From assembly GCF_000003815.2 (NCBI RefSeq), contig NC_049993.1, positions 9,445,458 to 9,509,457 on the forward strand: a stretch of 64,000 bases of DNA, in the 5' to 3' direction. Of the stretch, positions 23,626 through 35,700 are shown piece after piece. The stretch's first letter is position 1, and each line of letters starts with the position of its first letter. The notes beneath the pieces were generated by a model that saw nothing but the letters and a program-made list of their open reading frames with translations, had not been told where the DNA came from and made no database searches. The stretch comes from Branchiostoma floridae. Lineage: Eukaryota; Chordata; Leptocardii; Amphioxiformes; Branchiostomatidae. The position numbers were made by a program, and so were the translations under genes.

Positions 23626-26600
23626 ATGTTGGTGATACGTCCGAATATACGGTTTTTGGTGGTCCTGGTGGCTTTCGTCGGCTGCCTGCTCTTCTCTGTT
23701 CATCTGGTCTTCTTCGAGAGTAAAGTGGACAGGAACGTGGACGAGAACCTGGTGCCGAGAGACGTCAGCATTTTGGACTTGTTTCCCTCAGACGACGATG
23801 GAAGTGAGTGAGCCATTTTAACTTTCTGTTATCATATTTAGATGGTTATACTGAAATAAAACTAAATACAAGTCACGAGACCATTCATTATGATAACCCA
23901 CAAAGAATCACACAAGATGTATAAAAATTCAACTATTAGATGCATATACTGTCTGTTTTGACTGCTGAGTATGATATTTGAATATTTGAACATTGAAATG
24001 CGACAAGTTATTCAGTTTGCTTGTGAGCTACCGAATGTACAGCAAAAGTTAGCACAAATCAACAAAAAAAACATCGAACATTTCTTAAACAATTTTAACA
24101 TTCNNNNNNNNNNNNNNNNNNNNNNNNNNNNNNNNNNNNNNNNNNNNNNNNNNNNNNNNNNNNNNNNNNNNNNNNNNNNNNNNNNNNNNNNNNNNNNNNN
24201 NNNGGTGGGTTACGTCACACGTTATAGATTCTTGTTTCATATCTTACTAGAGCTGGTTTTACTGTGGCATCAAAAGCACACAAAGAAGCAATGAGTAGAA
24301 GTACAATCATACGTCGTTGAGTAGTTATAGACCACATTCTGTGTACATATTGCGGCTAACAATAATTTCAACTGGACTTGTAGAGGAACTTGACATATTC
24401 TTACGATTAACGATAGGCAGTATAGCAAAAGTCGAGACGTACTGTTTGGCACATACAGATATACTTTGTACTACAATCCGTTACAGCATTTACGACAATT
24501 GTTCCTTTCCTGTTTCAGCTTGCGGGCTCCTTTCTCCACAAGATTGACATCATCCTTCTGTCCGAGCAGAGCGTAGGGCAACTTCACAAGAAGATACGGG
24601 AAAGGGCAAAGGATGAACGGAAGGAGAGGGAAAGACGAGAAGAACAGGAGAAGGCAAAACAAGAGGAGCAGAAACGTCTGGAGAAACTAGCGAAACAGCA
24701 GAAGGAAGAAGCGAACAGCCACCTGGGAGAGGTAAAGCATAGCTTAGCTCAAATCAGATATGTCGTTAGAAGTATATTTATTTTCTATAAACGCTAATTG
24801 GGATGAAATGAATGATAGAGTGGATTGGTCGCTGCATATAAAGGAAGAATCAATGGATGGATGGAAGGATGGGTTGATATATTGATGGACGAAAACTTAG
24901 ATAAATGAACTCTCAGGTTTCCACCAAAATATATTCAGGCACTCTGGGTACTTCTATGGTAGTAAAATGATTTATGAATAATTGAAACTGGAAGAAAAAA
25001 ACGTAAACCTGATGCAGAACAACTTAGTTGGAAACTATTCTAAACTACTTAAAGTTTTGTGATCATGTCAATTTTTCTGGAGGTATTTGTACAGACAAAA
25101 ACCGAAGTTGCATTGAAAAGCTTTTATGTTCAACCCAAGGAAGCTGAAGACAAGCCTCCCCCGAAACCGAAGTTGAGTCAAGAGCGGCTGGACCAGATCG
25201 CCAAGGCGGTGTCACACCTGCGGAAGGCGGACGAGAAACTGCCGTTCGAGAGGAGAGCGAAGCTGTGGAAGATGGCCTATGAGCGGGACGATAAATACAG
25301 CTTTTCGGTACGTTGGTGTGTTTTTTTAGTTCTGTCCTCACCATATCGGCTCAGTGTCCATCCAATGGAAGACTTGTACCTCTAGCACTGTGATGTTAGG
25401 GAAAGCTACAAACTACTAGTATTGACGTGTAAGGCCCAGTAAATTGAAAAGCTTGTACCCTAAACAAATTAAATCACTGAAGCCCCTTCGTAAGCGTGTG
25501 CGTTTCAGTATTTCACAAAATCATTCACATGCGGATGCGAGTAACTTATAAGGTTAGCATGTGCATTGTAAAGCCTGGAATCCAGTTTTGTTGGCTTTAT
25601 TCAGATTCCAATGGTCGCTCCCCCTCCGACAACACGTGGTAGCGACCGTTGAAAGCAGAAAGCTATTACAAAGCTGGATCCTACGTTCGTAACTCGTATA
25701 TTCCATAGTGTATCATATGCCTGGAAAACATCTTTCCCACACAACTTTGAAAAACACCATACTAAACTAACAAACACATTACACAGGATTGTGAGGACAT
25801 GGAGGACTCCATCGCCCGGAACCTGCCGGAGTCGCCCTGGTTCTCGGAGCGGTACATGGATGACCTGAAGCTGTTCCTGGACACGGAGGACATCGACAAC
25901 CCGTACACCTTCCAGAAACTACGTCACTATGGACTGCCGTTCGGCTTCGGGGCACAGAAACGGGACGGTGGGTACAATGGCGTAATAGGAGATAGTCATA
26001 ATCTCTGAACAGGTTTAAAGTTCATCTGCGTTGGTAGAAACCATCCTGAAGGAAAGTTGACCTGTAATTTTCAATTGTTTCATAAAAGTTGGTCTTAATG
26101 AAATTTTCGACTATCCAACTCCAGTCTTTGTCAACAAATGACAAAGGACATTGTCAAAGAATCACAACATAGATCAGAGTTGGGCATTCGAAAAGTCCAA
26201 TTTTTCTGACAAGGGTGAAGGAATTTTTAGCTTTCAGGAAAAAATACATTACAGATACGTGACCTTAAAAAAACTTATTTTTTTACAATCAGATGGTATG
26301 TAATTATGTACAATGATAGATTACTAGTAATCAGATGCTCTTCTTGTTTGATATGGAAATATTTACATTCGCTAAACGTTTTATATTGAAAAAAGTTTAA
26401 ACTTTATTCACCATGGTGAGTCCCTTCTTTGTGTTGGAACAAAGTTTAAACTTTTTCAATATGGAATTTACCAACACAGATGAGCATTCATTCGGACGCT
26501 AAACGTTTTCTTTTCCTTTTGTATGATAATAGTCATGGCGCGGCTGGTACACAATGACAACTTCACCAATGACGACATCCACGGTGACTACCGCAAAGCG

Positions 26601-28792
26601 TGCCTGACCTGCGCAGTGGTGGGGTCCGGCGGAGAACTGAAAGGTGCAGGGATGGGTAAAGAGATAGACAAACACGACTATGTGTTCAGGTGAGCATGTA
26701 CTGATACTTTTTGTTTTGATAATCTGCATTAAATCAACTATATCATAGGCCGTGTGTTTAGGTGGGTGTTTCTTTTCTATTTTGATTTTGGTTGTGCAAA
26801 GCGTTAAAGAACCCTAAGTAGTATCATAAATGTTCATTGATTCATTGTCGCCACCAGACTAATGATTCCAGCAACTTACTTTAAAGCATACCACATTTCG
26901 TGTGACACGATGTACAACCATACTCTATTCTAAGAAAATTGCAGATAGTCTTTCCCTTTGATGAACGACAACGATTTACACTCACTCAATGCTGCACAGT
27001 GGTTTCGACAGCAAGAGAGATCTTACAGCATGATAGATCCAGAATTAAATAACAACAGGACAGAAGTTAATGATGTTTTAATCATTTTTCAGGTTAAACA
27101 AGGCGATGACGGGCTCCCAGTACTGGCCCGACATCGGGAACAAAACCACCTTCTACACATTCTACCCGGAGTCCAACTTCGTACATCTTCTGAACGACAA
27201 AGAAGTAAGGAAATTTTCTTATATCTAAGGGAAGGAGGCCTTTGTTTCTTATCTGCCTTGAGCGTGAACTCAACATTAAGATTATGAACTAACCGATGGA
27301 ACATAAGACCTTAAACACTCCTTCAAAGCTGTATAAGCTGTTTAATTTACGCACGTTTAGACAATAACATTGTGGAAGATTTCATTGTTTCAAATTATGA
27401 AGAAAAAAAACTATTTCACTCCTCTTTCTTGCCCACAGAATGTTGTCTACCTTTATGCGGGGTTTAAACAGTACGATATCGACTACATCACTGCAGTGGT
27501 GGAAGGGGAACCCATGCCCAAAATCAAGGCCAACAACAGATACTGGTGAGTCGTGAAGTTTTGGTCATACATCGATAATAACTTGAATATAGGTTATTAG
27601 TTAAAATAACACAGCAAACGTATAAAGAAGATTAGTGGTAGCCTGGTATGCTTGGCTATTTAGATATAGACTATCGAAAAAGCATGTTCGTCATTGATAT
27701 CTAAATTATTTCCTTAACATATCTATGGGCATTGTCACACGCGATCGAATTGAGGCGCTCTTGTGATAGTCGTACACGCATCGTACAAATTTGTCGGCGG
27801 TTGGTTCTGTCACGTATCACAGACTGTTGAAAAGTCTAAATCAAAATCGTACGAAGACCTTCAGTGAATGTGACCGTAATTATTACACTTTATGGCTAAA
27901 GTTTGATATACATAGATGTTTGATGGTTCACATTATGCTCCGTTTATGTTAATGAAATGGACAAACAAAAATAGTAAGAAGTGTACAAGAAAAAAATGTA
28001 CTGTTTCACCCAGGTCGGTGCGCAACCCGAAGATCCACGGACGGCAGTTAAAGCTCTTCCACCCCGACTTCCTGCGGTACATCCACGTGTCGTACCTGAA
28101 CCACACCGGGGGTCGGCCCACCACAGGCGCCATGCTCGTCTTTACAGCTGTGCACATGTGTGACAAGGTTCGTCTTTTTTTTGTTCAATCTTTGTGAGCC
28201 CGATACTACGCAAATGTCTCACCTGGACTGGGCTATAGCAGTTTCTTAGAAAGGGACGCAACGAAGAGGCAGATAAAGGTCCCACATTTCCTCTGGATAA
28301 GAACGAAGTAACCAGTCATCTATGCATGTTACAAACTTGTTCCACTGTTACAGTGTATTTGCAAGTACAGTGAATACATTGTCCTACTATATATGGAAAT
28401 CGTTTTGCGCACAAAAGTGTCGTTTTGACATACATAAGACTCCCTGATGGTTTTTGTTTTAAATTATGGCCAGCCCTCAACAAAAATTCAATGTCAACGT
28501 TTCGTAATTATCAAGGCATTTACGGTGCTCGGTCTATACCTGTGTTTCAACGGATTTTGAGAGACTGTTTTACTAAGTGATTTTTTCCTCTCTTTCTCTC
28601 CAAACATTCCCACAGGTTGATATTTACGGGTTCGGGTACAACCCACGGTTCTCTGCGCACTACTACGACTCCACCTTCCACGAGCACACGGACAAGGGCA
28701 CGGTCCACAACGGCACAAACGAGAGGCTGGTCTGGGAGCAGCTGCACGCAGACGGTATCATCAATTGGTGGAAACGGGATTCGGAAAGATGA
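23626..28792 (+). CDS. ST6GALNAC1/2-like: ST6GalNAc1/2-type alpha-2,6-sialyltransferase (one exon missing in assembly gap)
   Basis: Exons: 23626-23803, 24519-24731, 25095-25307, 25787-25967, 26533-26689, 27093-27204, 27439-27545, 28014-28167 and 28616-28792. The first gives a type II signal anchor (FLVVLVAFVGCLLFSVHLVF). Exon 24519 encodes a Lys/Glu/Arg-rich stalk. The catalytic part has sialylmotif L (TCAVVGSGGELKGAGMG with DYVFRLNKA), motif S (HPDFLRYIHVSY, GGRPTTGAMLVFTAVHMCD), motif III (HYYD) and motif VS (H then E in HNGTNE). The end, RLVWEQLHADGII, resembles ST6GalNAc1/2 ends. The family moves sialic acid from CMP-sialic acid to GalNAc of O-glycans in the Golgi. Exon 1 ends in phase 1 but the next found exon needs phase 0, so a coding exon of length 2 modulo 3 is missing; the N gap lies exactly there. 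It points away from a CMAS-like gene 8 kb to the left. Confidence 0.9.
24104..24203. other. 100-N assembly gap, probably hiding a sialyltransferase exon
   Basis: Exactly 100 N, a placeholder for unknown length. The base run directly after it is GGTGGGTTAC, which fits an exon end plus donor (G then GTGGGT). The frame break between the flanking coding exons requires a missing exon in this intron. Confidence 0.6.
26384..26463. repeat. Hairpin-forming inverted repeat in an intron
   Basis: ATTGAAAAAAGTTTAAACTT and AAGTTTAAACTTTTTCAAT are inverted copies about 40 bp apart, in the sialyltransferase intron before the sialylmotif L exon. The outer GCTAAACGTTTT is repeated directly on both sides (about 26371 and 26499). 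Confidence 0.7.
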
Positions 28793-29790
28793 CACAAGAT
28801 GGAAAGATAATAGACACTATCGGTGCAAAAATCTATGCAAACACTGTACAGTAGTACTTTGGAGGGGGCTGTAAGAGACGGGATTCGGACAAGATGTTGT
28901 AAAGTCTAAAAGTATGTACCAACATTGTACTACCATGGTTACTAGCATATTCATGATGCCAACGCCCGAGTATCAACTGATGGAAACGAGATTTGAAAAG
29001 ATGACAGATGATGTAAAGACACTAGACACTGTGGTGCAGTTTTATGGACTAAGAGTTACTACTTTGGTTATAAGGGGTGGTGGGTTGGAAGAGACTCTGA
29101 CAACGAGAAGCTCGAGAGCATCCCCATGCTGACAGTATTACTAATTAATTGACACGGGTTTCGGACAAATGACACAAGGAATGAAGACACTGCTAAGTCT
29201 TGTGGGATAATGTATGTTATATAATGAGCTATTTAAAAATGCAAACACTTAAATACTTTTGAGGGGCATTGGAATAGACTGACAACGAGAAGATCCAGGG
29301 CATCCCCATGGTGACTGGTGGAAACGGGATATACGGACAGATGGCACGGGATCTAACAAGAGTTAGAAATCACATAAAAAAGACCAAGTCTAAGAATTTC
29401 TCCCTCGCCGGAAAACGGATTTTATATTCGGAAAGAAGACGAGATGTAACATGAGTTAGGATCTCATAGAAGGCCAAGTCTAAGAATTTTTGTGAACATT
29501 GCACTCCCACTAGCATCACGCTATTTGGGGGAAACGTGGAAAGATACTCTGACACCGTGAATCTGGTGTGGAATCGGGAGAATCATCATGTGGACGGTGG
29601 CATACGATGTGAAGACACCATTGAGTCTCCTGGACCAGCTAATGAAGAGTTTATATGCAAACTGTGTATCGCATTATAGCATCGTTCTTGGAGGGAGAAC
29701 ATTAAAGAGACTTGTTTGAGAGTATCGTCACGCAGACAGCACAATCAACTATTACGGATCTATGCAAGGATTGTCCCAAGGAAACTTGGG
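28720..29790 (+). repeat. Degenerate tandem copies of the sialyltransferase 3' coding end
   Basis: The last codons of the sialyltransferase (from GAGAGGCTGG through GGTGGAAACGGGATTCGG to ATGACACAAG) recur downstream in eroded form. Copies of the GGAAACG-GGATTCGG-AAAGATGACA block lie near 28976, 29146 and 29318, with weaker ones near 29420, 29530 and 29590. Matching GAGAAGCTCGAGAGCATCCC-type blocks lie near 29104 and 29288. Spacing is roughly 170-210 bp. The copies have in-frame stops, so they are non-coding 3' flank or UTR. Confidence 0.65.
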
Positions 29791-32735
29791 GACACTCGGA
29801 CAACATCCTAATGTCCTACGGAAAAAGAACTTACATGCATATGTTACGGATTGCTCATTGATCAAATGTTTAAGATATAAACCGACATATTCTATGTAAT
29901 ATTTGTACGTTTTCAACTTTAAAATTTGAACTCCTGTTTTTATATTAAGCATATTCTAGTCCAGTACAAATGCAATTAAGATTAATATATTTCAGTCGGC
30001 GACATACTATAAATGCCTATTGTGGCAAGATAAAACGATTCATCAAATCATCATAAACATCACTTGGAGTCTTATTCATTTATTTCATACATTTCATAAC
30101 AAAAGTGTAAAACCATGTAGACTGGTGTCAAGTATCACATTTGCTTTCAGTTAGAGATGCAACAAACGAGTTCCAACCAAGCTCCAAGTCTTTTCCGTAC
30201 AAAATGGTAAAATACACCAACATATTGGGGTATATGATCCCAATTTGCCAATACCAACAGCATTCAGTGCCATGGCTTAAAAAGTTTACTAAAATATCGT
30301 GCATTTATTTTGGTCCAAATCCTTATATAATTACATGTATATAAAATACAAATATTCAGCTATATTGCATTTTAACCATAACAAAAATTAAAAGTCATAT
30401 ATTACAATAAGTGAGATAAAGTATATCTGGATAAAATTGTGATTGTCAGTAAATATACATACAAAAGGAACCCATTTCGTATTGACTACATTCTTGTTAT
30501 ATATTTTTTTATGTGTTGTATCATGATTGGGTGACTGCATCTATGCAAATGACTAAGACACACCAAAAATGGTCCCAAAACCAAAACATTCTGTTACCAA
30601 GTATATCATCATATACCAAGTATATATGACCGCAATTTGGTCAATGTGGACCATTAAGAATATGATTTTCCTGCTATATGAGTATTTTCAAAAATCATAA
30701 GACATATGTACAACTTGGACAATATCATAGAACATGGATGATATGGTCAGCCAATGAAAACGAGCCATCAAACTTTCCTTTGTGCCCAGCCAATCACCAT
30801 GCTGCATTTCTCAAACTGGTCTTCTGATTGGTTTTGGCATTCTCACAAATGAAACCTGTTGTCTACAAGTCTGGCCAATGAGCAAGCCCCATGTTTTACA
30901 TGGGCTTTCTAATTGGCTAATGACGTTCAAGTTGAAAATCTAAACTGTATTTCTTCCACAAATACAAACTGTAAGCATATCTTTCTTGACAATCTGATTT
31001 GACGCTCTTCCTGCCACATACATGTACGTGTATCTACTCTAAGGCACATAGATATCTTACAATGGCACAAATAACCACTCAAGGACTTCAACATCATCAT
31101 CATTCACAGAGGAACCCTAGTGCTGGCACAAGTATTTACAAAGCACAGGGCTTTTGCAACTTCGTGTATTCTTTGGACCCTAAGAATTATTTCCTTTGTC
31201 CATTATCTATCAAATTCGAAAAACTGAAGGAAAAATATATGTACTAAAAGCTCCTTGGGGATACAAAGGGTATATACTTATAATAAGGTGGTATATCGAT
31301 ATAATCTGGTGTACTATTTCTTTCTATGTTTTGCTAACAATTTTTCTCTCTGTAAAGATAGGGGATTTGAGAGATAAAAAAAATCAAAACCTTGTAAATT
31401 TGTATTACTACTGGTGTGCTCATGTCTGGAATAATACTTTGAATAACAGGTGTATAATACATGTAGTATGATTTATCTATAAGATTGTCTGTTTTGTTTA
31501 GAACTTCACTTTAAAGGGTTGGAATAGAAGTTTGGACTAAAATACAAGGAATATCATTGGGCCCTTGCAATGCAAGAGTAATGGGCAACTTACTGTTAGG
31601 TTTATTAACATATCATTTAAAAATCATTCAACCTACTTTGTTAACCAACCTTAATAGTAGATCTTGAACTCTAAAATTTTGGAAAAAATACAAATTTCCA
31701 CTTTATCACAGGCACATTTTAACCTTGCACTTGTCCCAACTTAATAGCTATCTTTATGTCACTGGCTTAAAAACAATCTGGGCCAATTCACATGATTTAA
31801 AAATCAAGCCTCACTTTTTGCTATTATTGCAGCTGAATGAAGTATTTCATCCACTCAAACTTTAGATTACAATTACAATTTACTTCCTTCCTTTTGCCGG
31901 ACACCTTTTACAAAAACAACCATTGAAACACCATTATGTTGCAAGTCAGAGGCCCAAGTCTAATCTTTGTCTTCTGGTGTCAGTTCCAAGATTTTTGGTT
32001 TGAGGTGTCAGTGATTATTCTAACTATATGCTTCATGTAACAAAAATCATTTTGCAAAATGCAAGGGCTTCAATGCTAGACATTGGACACTTTGACATTC
32101 CTCTCTTTGCAGTAACCATGTACCATTTTTCAGCTCCTGTTGAAAACCATCTCTACTAAGTCACACAATAGGGATATGCAACCAATACATGTTGACAGCT
32201 CCTTTGTCAAGGATAACCACATAAGCCAGCCAACTATAATGTGATGCCTGTGCTGCCAGCTCAACATAAAGACACATAAATTTTGGTCCCAAAACACTGG
32301 ATTGGAATGTTTCCACTTTAGAAAGACTTTCCACACCAAATAGTAGAGAGAGAGATCCAGCTTTCCAATAGATGCTGTTAAACAGACACAAAACTTTGAT
32401 GAGAAATTGTCCTCACAACACTTTCCAGGACTCCACAAGAAAAAAAGGAATGAGAATAGTACCCACTCCCTCCCTAATTTTGCTAATGTCATCGACTGAA
32501 ATTTGATTATTTCACAGTTTGAGCTTACGGTTGTCGAGGGTTTTGATCAGTTCTAATCAAAATTGTTTTGTTTGGGACAAGATCCACTTTGACTTTTATA
32601 CGAGCCTCTCATTCGTGGTTGATTCTTATTCCAAGGGTTCTCCTGAGTTAGAGGTTTATGTCCACAAGCTCTGCGGACACAGACCTCCTGGGTTATGGTC
32701 TTGAACAGTGAAGAGTCTGAGTTAGACAGGCTAGG
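28793..32735. other. Convergent intergenic region, no supported gene
   Basis: This lies between the stops of the plus-strand sialyltransferase and the minus-strand receptor phosphatase. The first kilobase is made of eroded copies of the sialyltransferase 3' end. The rest is A+T-rich with no exon that I can support and probably includes both 3'UTRs. A GCCCATGTAAAACATGGGGC-type hairpin lies near 30886-30907. Confidence 0.6.
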
Positions 32736-35700
32736 CTACTGCAGGTCCTTAAAGTTTGCATAGAGAGTGAAACTGTCCAGGTACTCCAGTACTGCCTGGT
32801 AGATGAACTGGTACTGTTCCTATGGAGAGAAAAACAACAACCATTTACAAAATGTATACAACCCTTTCGTAATGATATTGCTGTGGCTATGATTTTTATA
32901 CATGCAATTGTAGCTTAAGATATGGTGTAGCTGAGGCCTAAACTGTATCATTTATTCATTCAGGGAAACCTACTGTGGAAAAGCATCCTCCACTTGTCAA
33001 TGTGTAACGTTTAAACTTTTATGTACTCATGTTAATCTTTGTCTTTCTTTTGAACTACAGTGGAGTCTTCAAAACCATTCTAAAATGACATATACAACAT
33101 TAAGAACATTGTTTCAACATCTACCTTTAAAGTCTCATTCTCATTACCCGTTTTCAGCTAGAGGTTGACACATGTCAGGAAATGATTGGAGGAGTCTGAA
33201 TAGAAATGATGGGTACTTTACCACTGTTTGCACCATGTGAGGTCTCTGATATCTCATGGACTTCACAGTTTGGAAAACATCACAGATGCCCTCTGCCTTC
33301 ACCCGCTCAATCACTGTGCTCAGGGTTATGAACGCCCCTGTGCGGCCTGCACCAGAACTGCAGGGAAGACATGTATCACATCATCAATATGACATGACAC
33401 ACATTTTCCATTCAACATTAGAATGATACTTTACAGCATATATTGTTTTGCTATGGTAAAATACTTGCCCCAATTGTTTCAAAATAGTAATAATTTTTTT
33501 AATAACTACAAGGGGTGGACACTGATTAGCCTGTCATGAAACAAATGTATGACATATCAATACATTTAGTAGTATCACCATAGGTACACCCTTTAAACAA
33601 TGCATAATGTATGTGGCAGGCCCATCACTGCATGAAATTTTACATTGTACAGTATATGTATATGCAGAACCTATAAATCATACATGTCAAAGAATAACAA
33701 GCTAGATCTGTGACTGGTACATGTTGCACAATGTACAAATGTAAGTCAATGAAATGAGACACTTACCTGAACTGTGATTGGTTAATAAGACTGATGACAC
33801 ATACCTGCAGTGCACCGTGATTGGTCCATTTCCGGACTGCTGTTGCTGCCTCTCCACCTGACCAATCAGGTCCAGCATGCCGGCAGCATTGGCAGGGATG
33901 CCGATCTCCGGCCAGCCGTGGAAGTGGAACTGCTGAATGGTACGACAGGACGCCTTCTGTTGGGAAAAGGTAGAAAGGAAAATATTAAGTTTCCTCAAGA
34001 TAAACCAATTGGCTTTGGTCATGAATTATCAGTACTAGCATACATCCCTCTGTCTCTGGACAGCATCTTGCTACTAATGATAAATAAAAGATTAATCTAT
34101 TCCCTCACCTTGATGGACAAAAATCAACTTAAGCTTTGAGAGACTGTTGATGTTCTGATGAAAACATTAAGATATCACAACATTTGGAATCTGCACCAGG
34201 TCCTAAAGATTTTCTAATGATCATGAAAGTCTTTCTAACAGTAGTATTGTAGCTACAATAAGACTTGTATGTACCTTTTCCAGCAGTCCTTCTGTCTCCC
34301 CTTCAGCATGCTTCTGGAACTTGTGGGTCTTAAAGAAAAAAACAAATACTTTACGAATGACAGGCTTTGGACAGGGAATTTTTAAAAATAAAACAACAAT
34401 CCTACTTAGTTACAGACACAATCTTGAATACTCTGGATAAGCACAAACATAACAAAGAATATTTCGAACGTTCCCTTGTACCTTCACTAAACACACACAC
34501 TCACTATCTGGTTTATTGTCTTACCTTTGTGTTGGTAATGTGGAAGGTTCGGACGGTGTAGTCTTGGAAGGTTTTGTCTCCCTTAGCCTCCACACAGATG
34601 TCTCCATACATCTCTACTTCACCTGGGCAGTACTTTTGGCGCTTTTCCTGTAACAACAGGGGGAAATATAACACAGATGTCTCCATACATCTCTACTTCA
34701 CCTGGCCAGTAGTTATGGCACTTTTCCTGTAACAACAGGGGAAATATAACACAGATGTCTCCATATATCTCTACTTCACCTGGCCAATACTTGTGGCACT
34801 TTTCCTGTAACAACAGGGGAAAATATAACACAGATGTCTCCATACATCTCTACTTCACCTGGCCAATACTTATGGCACTTTTCCTGTAACAACATGGGGA
34901 GATATAACACAGATGTCTCTATACATCTCTACTTCACCTGGCCAATACTTGTGGCACTTTTCCTGTAACAACAGGGGAAAATATAACACACATGTCTCCA
35001 TACATCTCTACTTCACCTGGCCAATACTTGTGGCACTTTTCCTGTAACAACAGGGGGAAATATAACACACATGTCTCCATACATCTCTACTTCACCTGGC
35101 CAATACTTGTGGCACTTTTCCTGTAACAACAGGGGAAAATATAACACACATGTCTCCATACATCTCTACTTCACCTGGCCAATACTTGTGGCACTTTTCC
35201 TGTAACAACAGGGGGAAATATAACACAGATGTCTCCATATATCTCTACTTCACTTGGCCAATACTTGTGGCACTTTTCCTGTAACACCATGGAGGAATAA
35301 CAGAGGATATATGTTTTAAAATAAAAGATGTTTGTCAGAGAAGGCTGCATACCGAACTGAATTGCCATGTATGTAAGCTTCCTTGAAATATGAGACACTT
35401 AGTCAAAAACGTTGTATTTCATTCAAATGAACTTTAATTTACTCCTGGCTATACGGCATGAAAAAAGGCAATAAAAGCTTATAAGTAAACTATTAAAAGT
35501 CTTATGAATGTAATTCAACATAAAAACAATGGACAACAGAATTCTAACCCACACAATTTATGCATGTACATGTATACAATATTTATTTCATCACAGTACC
35601 ATAATGACGATCACTAAAGCCTTTGCATACATGTAAACGGACACTTTCAGAGAACTAAAAGTTGAAAAGGAGGTTATTTCTGTACTTACATGACCCCTCT

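Noticed and set aside
34569-35296. Regular repeats with near-constant spacing, superficially CRISPR-like
   Set aside because: Units are contiguous near-identical 78-79 bp copies of an exon edge with no variable spacers, in a eukaryotic intron.
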